A stretch of 64,000 nucleotides of DNA from Rhizophagus clarus. Its lineage: Eukaryota; Glomeromycota; Glomeromycetes; Glomerales; Glomeraceae. Below, in pieces: positions 9,884 to 21,908 of this stretch (positions within the stretch are counted from its first letter, which is position 1; the number at the start of each line of letters is the position of its first letter). The position numbers and the translations under genes were made by a program. Location: assembly GCA_015698045.1 (NCBI GenBank), contig BLAL01000172.1, forward strand, positions 62,001-126,000, in the 5' to 3' direction. The notes under the pieces are model-generated. The model saw nothing but the letters and a program-made list of their open reading frames with translations. It did not search any database and had not been told where the DNA came from.

Positions 9884-12800
9884 GGTCCAGAACACCGAAG
9901 GTATGGGTTCTGGACTCAATTTCGAAGTTAACCTTCGAAAAAAATTTTTTTTTTTATTAGTTTACTTTAACGAGCATTAGCTAACGCTCGTTTTATATTT
10001 TGTAAGTCCAAAGAGCTGAAGGCTTTACAATTCCACCAATTTCGAAGGCAAACTTCGAAAAATATTTTTTCATTAATTATTTAACGAACTTTATTAACGT
10101 TCGTTTTTATCTTTCTAAGTCCAGAACACTAAAGGTACGAGTTCTGGACTATTTCTAAGGTTACCTTCGAAAAAAAATGATTATTTAACGAACGTTCAAT
10201 TTTAATTTTTTTAGGTCCGGAAGCCGAGGTACAGCTCTGGACTTTTTTTTTTTATTTTAATTTAATGAACGTTAATATTAGCGTTCGATTTTGCTTTCTT
10301 TTTTAAGTCCAGAAGCCGAGGTACAGCTCCGGACTTTTTTTTTTATTTAATTTAACGAACGTTAATATTAACGTTCGATTTCAATTTTTTTTAGGTCCGA
10401 AAGCCAAAGTACAGCTCCGGACTTTTTTTTATTTTAATTTAACGAACGTTAACATTAACGTTCGATTTTAATTTTTTTTAGTTCCGGAAGTCGAAGTACA
10501 GCTCCGGATTTTTTTTTTATCAATCTAATTTAACGAACGTTAATATTAACGTTCGATTTTTTTTTTAATTTTGTTTATTACTTTTGTAGTCCAGAACACC
10601 GAACATGCGGCCTTGGACTTCATTTCAAAGGTAACTTTGAAAAAAAAATATTTGGTTGTTTTATTTTTACTTAGCGAACGTTAACTAACGTTCGATTTCT
10701 TTTTCTTTTTTTTTTAGGTCCGGAACTCTATTTCGAGGCGGACCACTAAGTAAAAAAAAAAATCATTTTTTTTTTTTGTATTTTAGCGAAACGTTAGTAA
10801 CGTTTCGTTTTTCTTCTTTTTTTTAGGTCCGGAACTCTTTAGAGGCGGACCGGTATTTCGAAGGTATAATATCTTCGAAATTTATTTTTTTTTTTTGTTT
10901 TATTTAAAACGAACGTTACTAATGTTCGTTTTTTTTTGTATTTTTTAGGTCCGGAACTCTATTTCGAGGCGGACCACTAAGTAAAAAAAAAAAATTCATT
11001 TTTTTTTTTGTGTTTTAGCGAAACGTTAGTAACGTTTCGTTTTTTCTTCCTTTTTTTTAGGTCCGGAACTCCATAGGAGGACCATTAAGTAAAAAAAAAA
11101 AATTTTTTTTACTTTAATTTCAACGAACGTTAACTAACGTTCGTTTTCTTTCTTTTTTTAGGTCCGGAACTCCTTTAGAGGCGGACTATGATATTTCGAA
11201 GGTAAAATATCTTCGAAATTTTTATTTTTTTTTTTGTTTTATTTAAACGAACGTTACTAATGTTCGTGTTTTTTTTTGTATTTTTTAGGTCCGGAACTCT
11301 ATTTCGAGGCGGACCACTAAGTAAAAAAAAAAAATTCATTTTTTTTTTTGTGTTTTAGCGAAACGTTAGTAACGTTTCGTTTTTTCTTCCTTTTTTTTAG
11401 GTCCGGAACTCCATAGGAGGACCATTAAGTAAAAAAAAAAAATTTTTTTTACTTTAATTTCAACGAACGTTAACTAACGTTCGTTTTCTTTCTTTTTTTA
11501 GGTCCGGAACTCCATTTCGGGGAGGACCATTAAGTAAAAAAAAAATTTTTTTTACTTTAATTTCAACGAACGTTAACTAACGTTCGTTTTCTTTCTTTTT
11601 TTAGGTCCGGAACTCCTTTAGAGGCGGACTATGATATTTCGAAGGTAAAATATCTTCGAAATTTTTATTTTTTTTTTTGTTTTATTTAAACGAACGTTAC
11701 TAATGTTCGTTTTTTTTTTATATTTTTTAGGTCCGGAACTCTTTAGAGGCGGACTATGATATTTCGAAGGTATAATATCTTCGAAATTTTATTTTTTTTT
11801 TTGTTTTATTTAAAACGAACGTTTCTAATGTTCGTTTTTTTTGTATTTTTTAGGTCCGGAATTTAGAGGCGGACCGGGATTTCGAAGGTATAATAATATC
11901 TTCGAAATTTTATTTTTTTATATTTTACAAAACGAAACCAATTAACGTTTCGTTTTATTTTACATTTTTTTTTTAGGTCCGGAACTCGAAGCAGACCGAA
12001 GGTAAAAAAAAAATATTTATTTTTGTTTCAACGAATGTTAAACTAGCGTTCGTTTTTTTTAGGTCCGAAAGAAGTGGACCGAGTTATTTCGAAGGTAAAA
12101 AAAAAACTTCGAATGAAATAATTTTATTTTATATTTTATTTTACGAAACGTTACTAATGTTTCGTTTCGTTTTTTTTTTAGGTCCGGAACTCTAATTCGA
12201 AGCGGACCGGTATTTCGAAGGTATAAAGCTTCGAAAAAATTGTTTTTTTTTTTATTTCAACGAACGTTAACTAACGTTCGGTTCTTTTTTTAGGTCCGGA
12301 ACTCCAATTCGAAGTGGACCGGGTTATTTCGAAGGTAAAAAAACTTCGAAATTATTTTTTTTATATTATTTTACAAAATGTTACTAATATTTCGTTTCGT
12401 ATTTCTTTTTTTTTTAGGTCAGAATTCACTTTCGAAGCGTACCATGATATTCGAAGGTAATATAATATCTTCGAAAAATTTTAACTTTATTTATTTTAAC
12501 GAACGTTACTAATGTTCGTTTTTTTATTTTTTTTAGGTCCGGAACTCCCTCTCGCAGCGGGCCATGATATTTGAAGGTAATATAATATCTTCGAAATATT
12601 TTAACTTTTTATTTAAATTTAACGAACGTTACTAATGTTCGTTTTTTTTATTTTTTTTAGGTCCGGACTCTCTTTCACTGCGGACCATAAAGGTAATATA
12701 ATAACTTAGGAAAAATTTTATATTTTTTTAACGAACATTATTAACATGCGTTTTGTATTCTTTTTTTTAGGTCTGGATCTTCCAATTCGAAGCGGACCAG

Positions 12801-13120
12801 GGTATTTCGAAGGTATAAAGCTTCGAAATGACTTTTTTTATTTTATTTTTGTTTCAACGAATGTTAATTAACGTTCGTTTTCAGTTTTTAGATGGAACCC
12901 CATTTTGAGGTAGACCAGGTATTCCGAAAATAAAAAAAAATTTTTCTCGTTTTTATTAACGAAATGTTAATTAACGTTTTGATTCTTTTTTTTTTTTTGT
13001 AGATTTGCGGCTTTCAGATACGGTATTTATTTCGAAAATTATAAGTTTGTTATTTTTGTTTTTTTTTTTAAAAACGAAATTTTAATTAATGTTCATTTTT
13101 TATTTTATAGGTTCACGGAT
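9884..13120. repeat. Array of about 30 hairpin units, 85-130 bp each
   Basis: Each unit has a T-rich tract ending in TTTTTAG, then GGTCCGGAACTC...GAGGCGGACC (a GGTCCG/CGGACC stem), often a second palindrome TTTCGAAG...CTTCGAAA, an A run, and a third palindrome of the type AACGAACGTTA...TAACGTTCGTT or CGAAACG...CGTTTCG. I counted about 30 occurrences of the AGGTCC-type anchor with spacings from 85 to 131 bp. A higher-order copy of roughly 330 bp is visible (about 10930-11260 compared with 11270-11600). Units at both ends are more divergent, as in satellite-like arrays growing from the middle. Confidence 0.9.
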
Positions 13121-14880
13121 TTCTGGAAGCTTCCTGAAACATAATTTTAAAGTAAGGAGGGATAGTATTTTCGCATTTTGTTGTTTTATTGGATCGAAGA
13201 AGTTAAAAGTTGTTTGTTGGAATCGAACCAACTGAAACAATGTCCAAACCATTAACAACATGATTTTGCAGTATAAAAGTAAAGAAAGAAAGAAAGGAAG
13301 GGAACTTTAGTTTAGTGCATTTAGTAAAATAGTGTAGATTAGTAAATGCACTTTTAAATTTGTAAATATTTTTTTTTTTAATGAAATAAATTAATTGATA
13401 TTAGTTAACATTATGCGAAATTTTTCTGTGACGCGCATCGGCATGTCCTCAGATTAGTGCAGAAATGTACTTTGCAGAACTGCGCAGATCTGTGGACCAA
13501 AATTTTTCCCAATGGCCAGTACAGAAGTGCCTAATTTGTAATTGATAAATTGATATGCTCTAATCGGTTTGCACCTTCATGTATGATAATTACAGTCTGT
13601 GGTAATTCATAACATACTAGTACAGAAGTAACCTAATTTGCAATTGATAAATTAATATATAATACTAATCGGTTACATCTTAATTGGATCTTAATTGGAT
13701 CTTAATTGAACACCGTAGTCGGTATTAAATAATAATTAAATGTAATTAATGGTGGTGTTGTTTTGGTTATAATGTAATCCTTTTTTTAATTACTTAAAAG
13801 TGTTTTTTGAAAGGGATATCGATTTTAATAAAAAATTATAATTTTTGCATACAATTGTATTTGCATACAATGTTTATCGTCTATTATAATAACAAATACC
13901 TATATTGTGTAATACATACATTGTATAAGAATATAGCATCTGACAGTAAATTGGTAAGACAAAAACATGTATACTATTGCAAAAACGTATAAGGGTGTGA
14001 AATATACACAAGTGATAAATAACATTATGGCCCGCATTATTATAATTTTGGCCAGATTAATTTATTTATTATCAGTATATGGTATCACATAGGCCATGTG
14101 ATTTGCCGATCATTTACTTTATTAAATTTGTAATCAGGTACATCATTATGCTAAAAATAGCTAAACACGAATTATAAATAAACAATACTTTTGAAAAAAT
14201 ATCGTACGACCTTTTCTTGTTAACTCTTTCTTTTTTACATTTTTATCTCAAAATACATAATATTACAGATTTACAGGTATTTTAAAACAATATTTTTTTT
14301 CTTGTAATTGTTTTTATTTATCTTTTTACTATTATTTATTTATATATTACTATATTTCTTTTCTTATTACTAACTGCTTTTTTACTTTTTTATGTTACTT
14401 TCTTTTTTATTATTTACTCTTTACTTTTTTTACGTGTTACTTTTTCATGTATTATTTTTTTTTACGTGTTACTAATATACTAACTACATCTATTTAATAT
14501 ACTAACTTTTCTAACTGCTTTTTTTACTTTACTTTTATTTTTTTGCATCACTAATATACTAACTATATTTAATTAATATACTAACTTTTTTTACTTCTTA
14601 CATTATATCTCTTTAGCATATTAACCTTTATCTTTTTTTTATTCTATGCCTTAAACTCAGCATGAATTAATATTCTAACATCTTCATGTTCTTATATTTT
14701 TAAATGCAAGATAAATTATTGGGTAATGAATCCTTTATTACATTTACTTTTTCTGTTATAAGTTTTGTATTCATATTTATTGTATATAATAAAATTTACA
14801 AATTATAATAAAATGAATTATAATTTTGGTTAGCATTACATTAAATTTGAATTATAATTTTGGCTAATATTACAATTGTA
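13121..14880. other. AT-rich region without supported gene
   Basis: Contains a purine-rich patch (AAAGAAAGAAAGAAAGG near 13280), CTTAATTGGAT repeats near 13675 and, from 14380 to 14600, loose repetition of ACTAATATACTAACT and TTTTTACGTGTTAC. The only listed ORF (13807-13992, 61 codons) has no recognisable motif. Confidence 0.5.
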
Positions 14881-15380
14881 ATTTGAATAAAATTTGTATA
14901 TATTCTGTATAAAACCCGTACAAAATTTGTATAAAACCTGTACAAAATTCGTATATATTTATGTAAACCTGTACAAAATTTGTATATATTCTGTATAAAA
15001 CCCGTACAAAATTTGTATATATTCTGTATAAAACCCGTACAAAATTTGTATATATTCTGTATAAAACCTGTACAAAATTCGTATATATTTATGTAAACCT
15101 GTACAAAATTTGTATATATTCTGTATAAAACCTGTACAAAATTTGTATATATTCTGTATAAAACCTGTACAAATATGTATATATTCTGTATAAAACCCAT
15201 ACAAAATTTGTATATATTCTGTATAAAACCTGTACAAAATTCATATATATTTATGTAAACCCGTACAAAATTTGTATATATTCTGTATAAAACCTGTACA
15301 AAATTTGTATATATTCTGTATAAAACCCGTACAAAATTTGTACAAAATATGTATATATTCTGTATAAAACCTGGTTATAA
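14881..15380. repeat. Tandem repeat of about 33 bp
   Basis: About fifteen copies of TGTATAAAACCTGTACAAAA followed by TTTGTATATATTC, with a variant unit carrying TATTTATGTAAACC every few copies, giving a higher-order pattern. The minus-strand ORFs here only translate the repeat (GFIQNIYKFCT units) and are not called genes. Confidence 0.9.
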
Positions 15381-15541
15381 TGTGGTTATAATCTGTACAA
15401 TTAGCATTATCCGGAATTTGTACAAGTACGGAATATTTCATAATTCGGTACATTTTCTGTCACTAATTGTACAGAATTTGTACAGAATTTGTACAGTATT
15501 TGTACAATAATATTTTCTGGACAAATTCCGGATTTTCAATT

Positions 15542-16978
15542 TTTTACTGGGCAATAGTTTTGAAATCATTAAGATCGAATATATCTGGTCGCTCGGCCAT
15601 ATCTTTGTAAATATCCTCAGTCATAATTAGAATTATAAAAGAATCTGTGTCCATATAGCCAAGCTGGGCATTATCACCATATCGCTCCTTTATATATCCA
15701 TACCAGAAGCGGTACATGTGAAGCTTGCTAAGACCCAAGACTGATGCTCCAACAATGATGGGCTTATTGAGAGTCACACTAGCCTTTCCCATATATGCTC
15801 CTACCAGTGTATCTCCAAGCGGATGTCCATACTTGAATCTTGGGCTACTGACTTTCTTCAAGAAGGCCTTTTCATCTCGCTCATTATTCATCTTCATGAG
15901 CTTGACATCCTGGTATTTGCGAACATTCTCCATAGTCTTACCATATACTAAGTTATTCATGAGCTTGAAGAAGTCTTTTTCGAAAGTATTCTTAGACCCT
16001 TGTCATTTCTCAGTATTAAATGCAATATATGGGCAAGCCAGTTAGTTTGGTCGAAGGAAAGGATCTCTGAAACTTCGTCTACAACCATGCCTAATTTTAC
16101 ATAGTATTGGAGCTCTAGGTAATGGATGACATAATCCTTGATGGGGGACTAACTTTTCCGTCTTAGAGAAGCGTCCTCCATCCAAGTTATTTACAAGCTC
16201 CTCATTATATGGGCTAAGCCAATCTTTTCCTACTGCGACATTCTCTACGGCTGGGGATAAGTCTCTCAAATAATCATGGGTCTTGAGAGGAAAGTGAGAC
16301 TTAATATTTAAGAAATATCCGCATGGAGCATTTACCTTAGTCTTAAGAATTTTTTCGAGATATTTCTTTTGCATAGCAGGGTTTTTTAGAAGGTATTCCT
16401 GATTAGCTTCCCATTGATAATTTCCAATAGATAAGAACTGGCTCATAACCCAGCCATAAAGATTGTTTGCATCTACATATGATATCCATGATGTGGGTTT
16501 GGATGGGTTGAATGCCTGACCCATCTTGGGATTATTGGCTTTGAAGTATTACTTACAAGCCTTAGAGATGCCACCTCTCTTGGCCTTTTCGATGAAGTTA
16601 TGCATAGACATATCTGTAAATAGCTCGATCTTAACCCCAGTTTTCTTGAGCATAGCATCCCAGGATAAGGATGGGGCAGAGACATAGTGACTGAAATCGA
16701 GTTCATAATATTTTATACATGTCTTTCAGAATTGGGTCCAGACATCTGCAAGAGAGAGTACGTCAATTTTAAGATAAAGATCATGGTACTCACCTAGATT
16801 TTTACAACCATATGTTTTCCATACTTTTTGTGCATGGTGGTAGTCTTCCTGTGAGATCTTCCCTTTTAGAGTTATAGTAAATTCGTGAATTGGTGGGAGT
16901 TCAGTCTCCAAGAATCTATCTTGAGAATTGATATAGTCATAATAATATATTCCCTTACGAGTTGCTAGGGAAATTTGG
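15542..16978 (-). pseudogene. polB: Palm domain of Polinton-type family B DNA polymerase (element C)
   Basis: Read from 16978 downward: LATRKGIYYYDYINSQ, then METELPPIHEF, YELDFSHYVSAPSLSWDAML, motif A YVDANNLYGW (about 16470), the strand KLVPH, motif B FKLMNNLVYGKTMENVRK (about 15950) and motif C YMDTDSFI (about 15645). All three polymerase motifs have canonical residues. Damage: TGA after VWTQF, TAA after SKACK, TGA after NTEK, and one frameshift near 16140. It ends at DLNDFKTIAQ, where the repeat-rich insertion begins. Its 5' side joins exactly to the piece at 41001 once element B and one CCAGG are removed (FTPG then QISLATRKG). Confidence 0.92.
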
Positions 16979-16983
16979 CCAGG

Positions 16984-17735
16984 GTCGTCAGTGCTAGGCT
17001 ACGCCTAGCGGTGGCTAAAGCCCCTATACATCCACCCCTTCGTGGTGAAACCCTACCAGATCCCCTTCCAGTTAGCCTCCCAGCACCTTTATGGCGCGTC
17101 TCTAACAATACCATAGATAAATACCATTTTCCCCGGTCCAATCTACTATATATACTCCTCAGACCATCTTAAGACCAATCATCAGACCATAGAAACATAA
17201 CAAATAAGCATCAAAATCACGAAATAAAAACAAAATCATATACAACATCAGTGTGGTCTAATGGTCTAAGGAGAATTCCCAAAAAAGTCCTCCAAAAATT
17301 AAGGTCCTTATATAAAAACTTTTTGGAAAAATCTCTCGGACCAGCGAACCAAACCCAAAAGTATCGATTTCACATTTCCAAAGCCTTCAGAATGTCAAAT
17401 CAGCTAAAATTCTGGTCCAAAAATTGGTCCAAATTTGTCCTAGGAGAAAATTCGCTTTTTGGACTAAAATATTAGCACTACTTTTAGGTCAATAACCTTG
17501 GTCCAAACTCTGATATATACTTTTCATACGGATCCATTGGCTGAGTCGTCGACATACTAGTCTTCATACGGATCCATCGGCTGAGTCGTCGGCATACTAG
17601 TCATCAGTCATTAGTCATCATACTAGTCGTCGATATTGGGCTATGCCTAAAAAGTGGCGATATTACAGGACCTGTTCGTACCTAGGTATATCAACTCAGA
17701 GGTGGCTATGCATACAAATATACTGAAAAAAATCG
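16984..17735. repeat. Left terminal inverted repeat of element B
   Basis: Mirrors 40235-40995 over its whole length, from GTCGTCAGTG at the tip to GCATACAAATATACTGAAAA at the inner edge. It contains two direct copies of a 40 bp motif with GGCTGAGTCGTCG and CATACTAGTC (17519-17605) and GGTCC/GGACC-rich stretches. Small ORFs at 16975-17172 and 17251-17475 are repeat sequence. Confidence 0.92.
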
Positions 17736-17765
17736 TAATTAAACATGGTCAATATATAGGTATCA
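17725..17765 (+). promoter_or_regulatory. Candidate promoter motif upstream of helicase
   Basis: GAAAAAAATCGTAATTAAAC followed by ATGGTCAATATATAGGTATC, 50-90 bp before the first helicase ORF. Closely related strings occur at 31278, 37391 (minus) and 43673 (minus), each a short distance upstream of an element gene. Confidence 0.45.
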
Positions 17766-17813
17766 AAAAAAAAATAAATTAAACAAAACTTATACTAAAG
17801 TATCAAACTAACA

Positions 17814-20158
17814 ATGAGTAACCAAAGTCAATCACACAAAGCATCTCGTGGTCAATTCCTCTTAGCTACACCTACTCAAGAATTTAGTAGCAAAACTCTT
17901 AGAAAGTACTTATATTCAGCTAAGTCTTTTCAACAGCTTGCATCTGCTAAAGAATATCTGATAAGTTACTTTGCACGTAGTGATACAGTTGTATATAAGT
18001 GGTTTCCAAACAATCAAGTTTTCAAGCATTATTCTCGAAAAGTTGCTGAAGATTCTTTTATCCAAAGTGATTATATAGAATTCAAAGATAATGAAGGAAA
18101 GGTAGTTGGCGCATTTGATATTCAGGCTTGGTTCTTTAGAAATACCCATTCTTTATTCTTCAAGTGAACCAATATCAGTCAAAAATATATTGTGGTATAG
18201 ATGGTGAATACTATATCAATGAATTTGCTGGCTTTCTCCATCCTAATCCACCTCCATTTCGTGAATTTAGCCAAGAAATTCACAATCAGGTAAAGCTAAT
18301 TATCAATCATATAGAAGAAGTGCTTTGTTCATCAGATAAAAGGCAAGCTTACTATATGAAAAATCTGGTCATGCGTATTGCTATTGGCCAAAAGATGCAA
18401 AAAACAATGTTTTTATACTCAGGTCCAGGAACAGGTAAAACAATGCTTACGTGGTTTTTTCGTGAAAAAGTTCTTGGCCCAAAAATTACTATGAAAACTG
18501 CAAATGAAAAAATTATCACTGGGCAGTTTAATAAAGAGCTAGAAGGTAAGTGCTTATTAATTTTAGAAGAAATGTCTAATTCCAAATCCACAGACTGGAT
18601 TACTTTTGCAAATCGCCTTAAAGACTTTATAGATAGTGACACTCTAATGATAGAAGAAAAATATAGAACATCTTATCCTGTTACCAATATTACGAATCTA
18701 ATCATTAACAGTAATAATAGCGAGACCATTCGGTTAGATAGAAATGATAGAAGATATTTCATTCCAGATATCTCAGAAAAGTATATTAATAATAGTATTG
18801 GTATGGACCACTACTATGCTCCATTAGATTCGGCTATAAAAGATCCAGAAGTTGGTAAAGCCTTTGCATTAGAATATATAAAGCTTAATCCAGATTTTGA
18901 TGAACGTAAGATTCCTATGATAAAAACTAAACTAATGATGATAAATAGGGATAATAATAAAGTTCACGAATTCATTAAAGAAAAATATATAATCCAGTAT
19001 AAAGATCTAGATGAATCCTCATCTACATTATATCACAATTTTAAAGCTTGGTTTACTACATATGTCAGTTCTAATAAAAAGCCCTCCACTGTACAGGAAT
19101 TTACTCGTGCATTAGAAGAGCTTGGAATAAAAGCCAAACAAAAGAGAATTGGAGACCGAAAAGCTAATAAAAAGCTTCAATGGTATTCAGCTACATATGC
19201 TGATCTTTATACTATATTTATGAAAAAGAATATGATAGACGAAGCTGAAAATATTGATATACCTGAAGGTTATGAAGAATCTGAAGTTCTTCATGATATT
19301 CCACCTGAAAGGCTTCCCAATTCTGTTCATGAGCAAAAGAAAAGTCCACCACCGGTTTCTCCAAAGCCAGCGCATTTAAAGGTAGAAGTAAAAGAAGAAG
19401 ATGCGACTTCTCCATTGACACCATCTGAACCCACCGCTTCAGAATTTGAAAACCTAATAGATGGTTATTTAATGGAACTAGATAATCTCATATCAGCTTC
19501 AGCTAAACCAGAGCAAGAACTAGAGATAGAACCAGAGCCATATGGAATACCTGGTTCTTCTAAACCAATCGAACCATCTACACCACAAGAAGTACCAAAG
19601 CAAGACCTAAAGTCAGTTCAAAAAGCTAATCCTGATCCTATGCCTAAAACGAATACCAGCAAATATTGGGAATGGATAGATAAACATAAATACGACTACA
19701 TAAAGTCCTGGTATAAGAATTCTCGTGATGAAATGATAGATGAGCTATATTCTATAGCCAAAGAATGTTGGGCTAAATATTACGAAGATGATCAATATGA
19801 CTGGGAATTGCTCTTAGCCGAATTGGAAGAATTTGATAATGTTGTAAGAAGAGATAATCTGTATCTCGTCCAATTTGGCGATGCCATAGATAAGCTAAAA
19901 GAATGGATCAAATATAAAGATGAGGTAGATAGGCAAATATCATGTTGTGAACTTGCCAACTATCTAAGAAAATACATTGAGAATAAGGAAACTGTATTTG
20001 TAGATCCTCCTTTAGGCTATAAGGTCGCAAAATTACAACCACAGATAATAGAATGCCATAGCCAAATAAATGAACATGAATGTATGGAGGCCAATGGTGA
20101 GGAATGCGAATCTGATTATGACGAAGATGGCTTATATGATGAAATTGATCAAATATAA
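17814..20158 (+). pseudogene. SF3 (D5-like) helicase, one frameshift
   Basis: ATP-dependent replicative helicase of the type used by large DNA viruses and virophages. The first 117 residues (17814-18167) end at a TGA; the next frame (from about 18164, without an ATG) continues with INEFAGFLHPNPPPF. There follow Walker A GPGTGKT (residues 87-93 of the second frame), Walker B LLILEEM (131-137), sensor NLIINSN (178-184) and RNDRRYF (193-199). The region past residue 380 is Pro- and acidic-rich, then charged helices (KYWEWIDKHKYDYIKSWY), with no family recognised. No primase motif is visible in the N-terminal part. Catalytic motifs are intact; the frameshift could be decay or a short unrecognised intron. 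First gene inside the left TIR. Confidence 0.8.
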
Positions 20159-20234
20159 GGGTTAGTTATTTTATTTTTTTCAAATCTAGTAATGAAAAAT
20201 TAGTAATTAAATAAATACTATATATTTTAAAGAA

Positions 20235-21908
20235 ATGTTATCAAGACTAGTTTGTCATTTACCAAATAGGCCAGATATCATAGAAGTTAAGTATAGTGGC
20301 CGTTCGTTCTCTAGAGGAGGGATAGCAAATCTCGATCAAAAACTTAAAGCCCAATATCCAGGCAAACAGTTTCAAATCCTACTTCCTTATGAGAACTGGA
20401 AGCCTGGTCAATGGACTACAAATGGAGAAGACGCAAACCTTTTCTCCCTACTTGATTACTATGATGCAAGTCAATTGCCACCTAACGATACGGGTGATCC
20501 AGAGCGATTTGATAACTTTATCATCTATATGAGGGATGCACCAGCAGTATCAGGTGGATGTGGTGATACAAATGACTGCCTTTATCAGTGCTTAAAAGTG
20601 GTATATGGTACTTATTCAAGTATGCCTCAAGCCATTGAAAAGCCTGAGTACATTAAGAATATCCTGAACCTTACACGAAATGATCCTATTCCAATTACCT
20701 GTATTGAAAAAATAGAACGATTAGCTCGAAGTATTGCTATCAATGTAGTAGGTGATCATACCTATATCTCTAAGAGTTCAGCACAAAGAAGGGTAACCCT
20801 TACTCTCACTAATGGACACTATTCTCTTGTATCCAATCCAGATAGAAAACATCCCAGTTTTGAATGTAAAAGGCTAAAAAAGCCTATAACTTATCAGGAG
20901 AATGAAGTAAAAGATACTGTTGAAATGGTTAACAAGTCCATTACCGTCCAGCAGTTTCAAAAACTTAAGTTTAGCAAAAACTACTCCTTCATTCTAGCTA
21001 AACGTCAAGAATCATTGGAAAAGGCATATATCAGAATTAATGCTGAACGAGATGCCTTTTTACAGGAGACGAAAAAGCTAGGCATCCCAATTGATATATC
21101 ATTACTTGATTGGAACATAAAGAGAACGGCTCTTTGGCTATTCGAAAAATTAAGTGTAGGTATTCCTGCTAATGAACCCCTTGACGCACTTGAAGCGCAA
21201 TGGATAAGTAAAGCAATGATGGGAGGGATTATCTGGGCACAAAATAACTGGAAAGGATACAGAAGGAGTTATAATGAAACAAGTCTTTATCCTAGTATTC
21301 AACAGTCAGCTTTAAACTTTCCTATCGGTAAAGGTAAGTTTCAGATTTTAAAAGACTTTACTAACCGTCGAGGATATAGTCATTTTGGAATATTTCATGC
21401 AAGTATTGAAAAGAAGGATATCCCACTTTTTCGATATAATTACCATAATGTATATACTCATATTGATCTTACACGTGCCAAAGCTCTTGGCCTCCAAGTT
21501 ACATTAATTCAGGATGAAGCCTCCAATGCACTTATTTATGAAAAAGAAACTCGAATTCAGGGTAGTGTAATCTTTGGAGAATATGTAGACTTCCTCTTTA
21601 AAATTAAGAATCAAGGTGGTATAGCTGGCCAAGTAGCTAAAAGAATTCTTAATATGCTATGGGGTGCACTTTGCCAAAGAAAGAAAACATACAAGACTCT
21701 TATAACATCGAGTAAGTCTTTTGACTTTCCAGATGGTGAGGTATTAGACTCCATTGTACCAATAGGAGAGGAGCAGTAGAGATTCCAGTTCACGAATCCA
21801 GGTAATCCCTTTAAAGGTGAATACCCTAGAATTGCTCCATTCCTACTAGCACATAGTCGAAAGATTATTTCCAAAACTGTACAACCCTATGTAGATAAAG
21901 TCAGACGT
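20235..21908 (+). pseudogene. polB: Divergent family B DNA polymerase of element B, 5' part
   Basis: Open for 514 codons to a TAG at 21777, then in frame (RFQFTNPGNPFKGEYPRIAP) to the retrotransposon junction. Polymerase features: SKAMMGGIIWAQNNW before motif A NETSLYPSI (residues about 347-355), and motif B VAKRILNMLWGALCQRKK (about 466-483). Motif A has Asn where the metal-binding Asp normally lies. Residues 106-121 (SGGCGDTNDCLYQCLK) and NGHYSLV (193-199) resemble the Asp/Cys and His motifs of OTU-type cysteine proteases; that is an inference. Splicing out 21909-30529 restores the frame exactly into motif C at 30530. Confidence 0.75.

Larger units (their letters stand above)
9002..15541. 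mobile_element. Non-coding 6.5 kb insertion rich in tandem repeats
   Basis: It splits the element C polymerase between motif C (15542 side) and GLFKDE (9001 side). Its ends are weakly inverted: left CCTATAAAAAGTAATTG and right, read outward-in, CCAGTAAAAAATTGAAA. Similar CCTATAAAAA ends bound the foldback element at 45495-46110. TGTACAGAATTTG repeats lie near both ends. No target duplication is obvious and no ORF of note is present, so it is either a large non-autonomous transposon or a composite. Inside are a hairpin array (9884-13120) and a 33 bp repeat array (14881-15380). Confidence 0.6.

Noticed and set aside
9884..13120. A gene with thirty mini-exons (TTTTTAG before, GTAAAA after each unit)
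   Set aside because: The putative exons contain stops in all frames and vary in length without keeping phase; kept only as a possibility for a non-coding transcript.
9884..15380. Repeat arrays that at first look like CRISPR
   Set aside because: Unit length, internal palindromes and lack of unique spacers of constant length do not fit, the host is eukaryotic and no cas genes are present.
14841..15453. Minus-strand ORFs of 70-119 codons
   Set aside because: They are translations of the 33 bp repeat in different frames.
16975..17475. ORFs of 65 and 74 codons
   Set aside because: They lie in the TIR; the same sequence is inverted at the other end and shifted by substitutions in element A.
18164..18166. 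GTG as the start codon of the helicase
   Set aside because: Non-ATG starts are unlikely in a fungus; the upstream ORF 17814-18167 fits as the N-terminal part with a frameshift or small intron.
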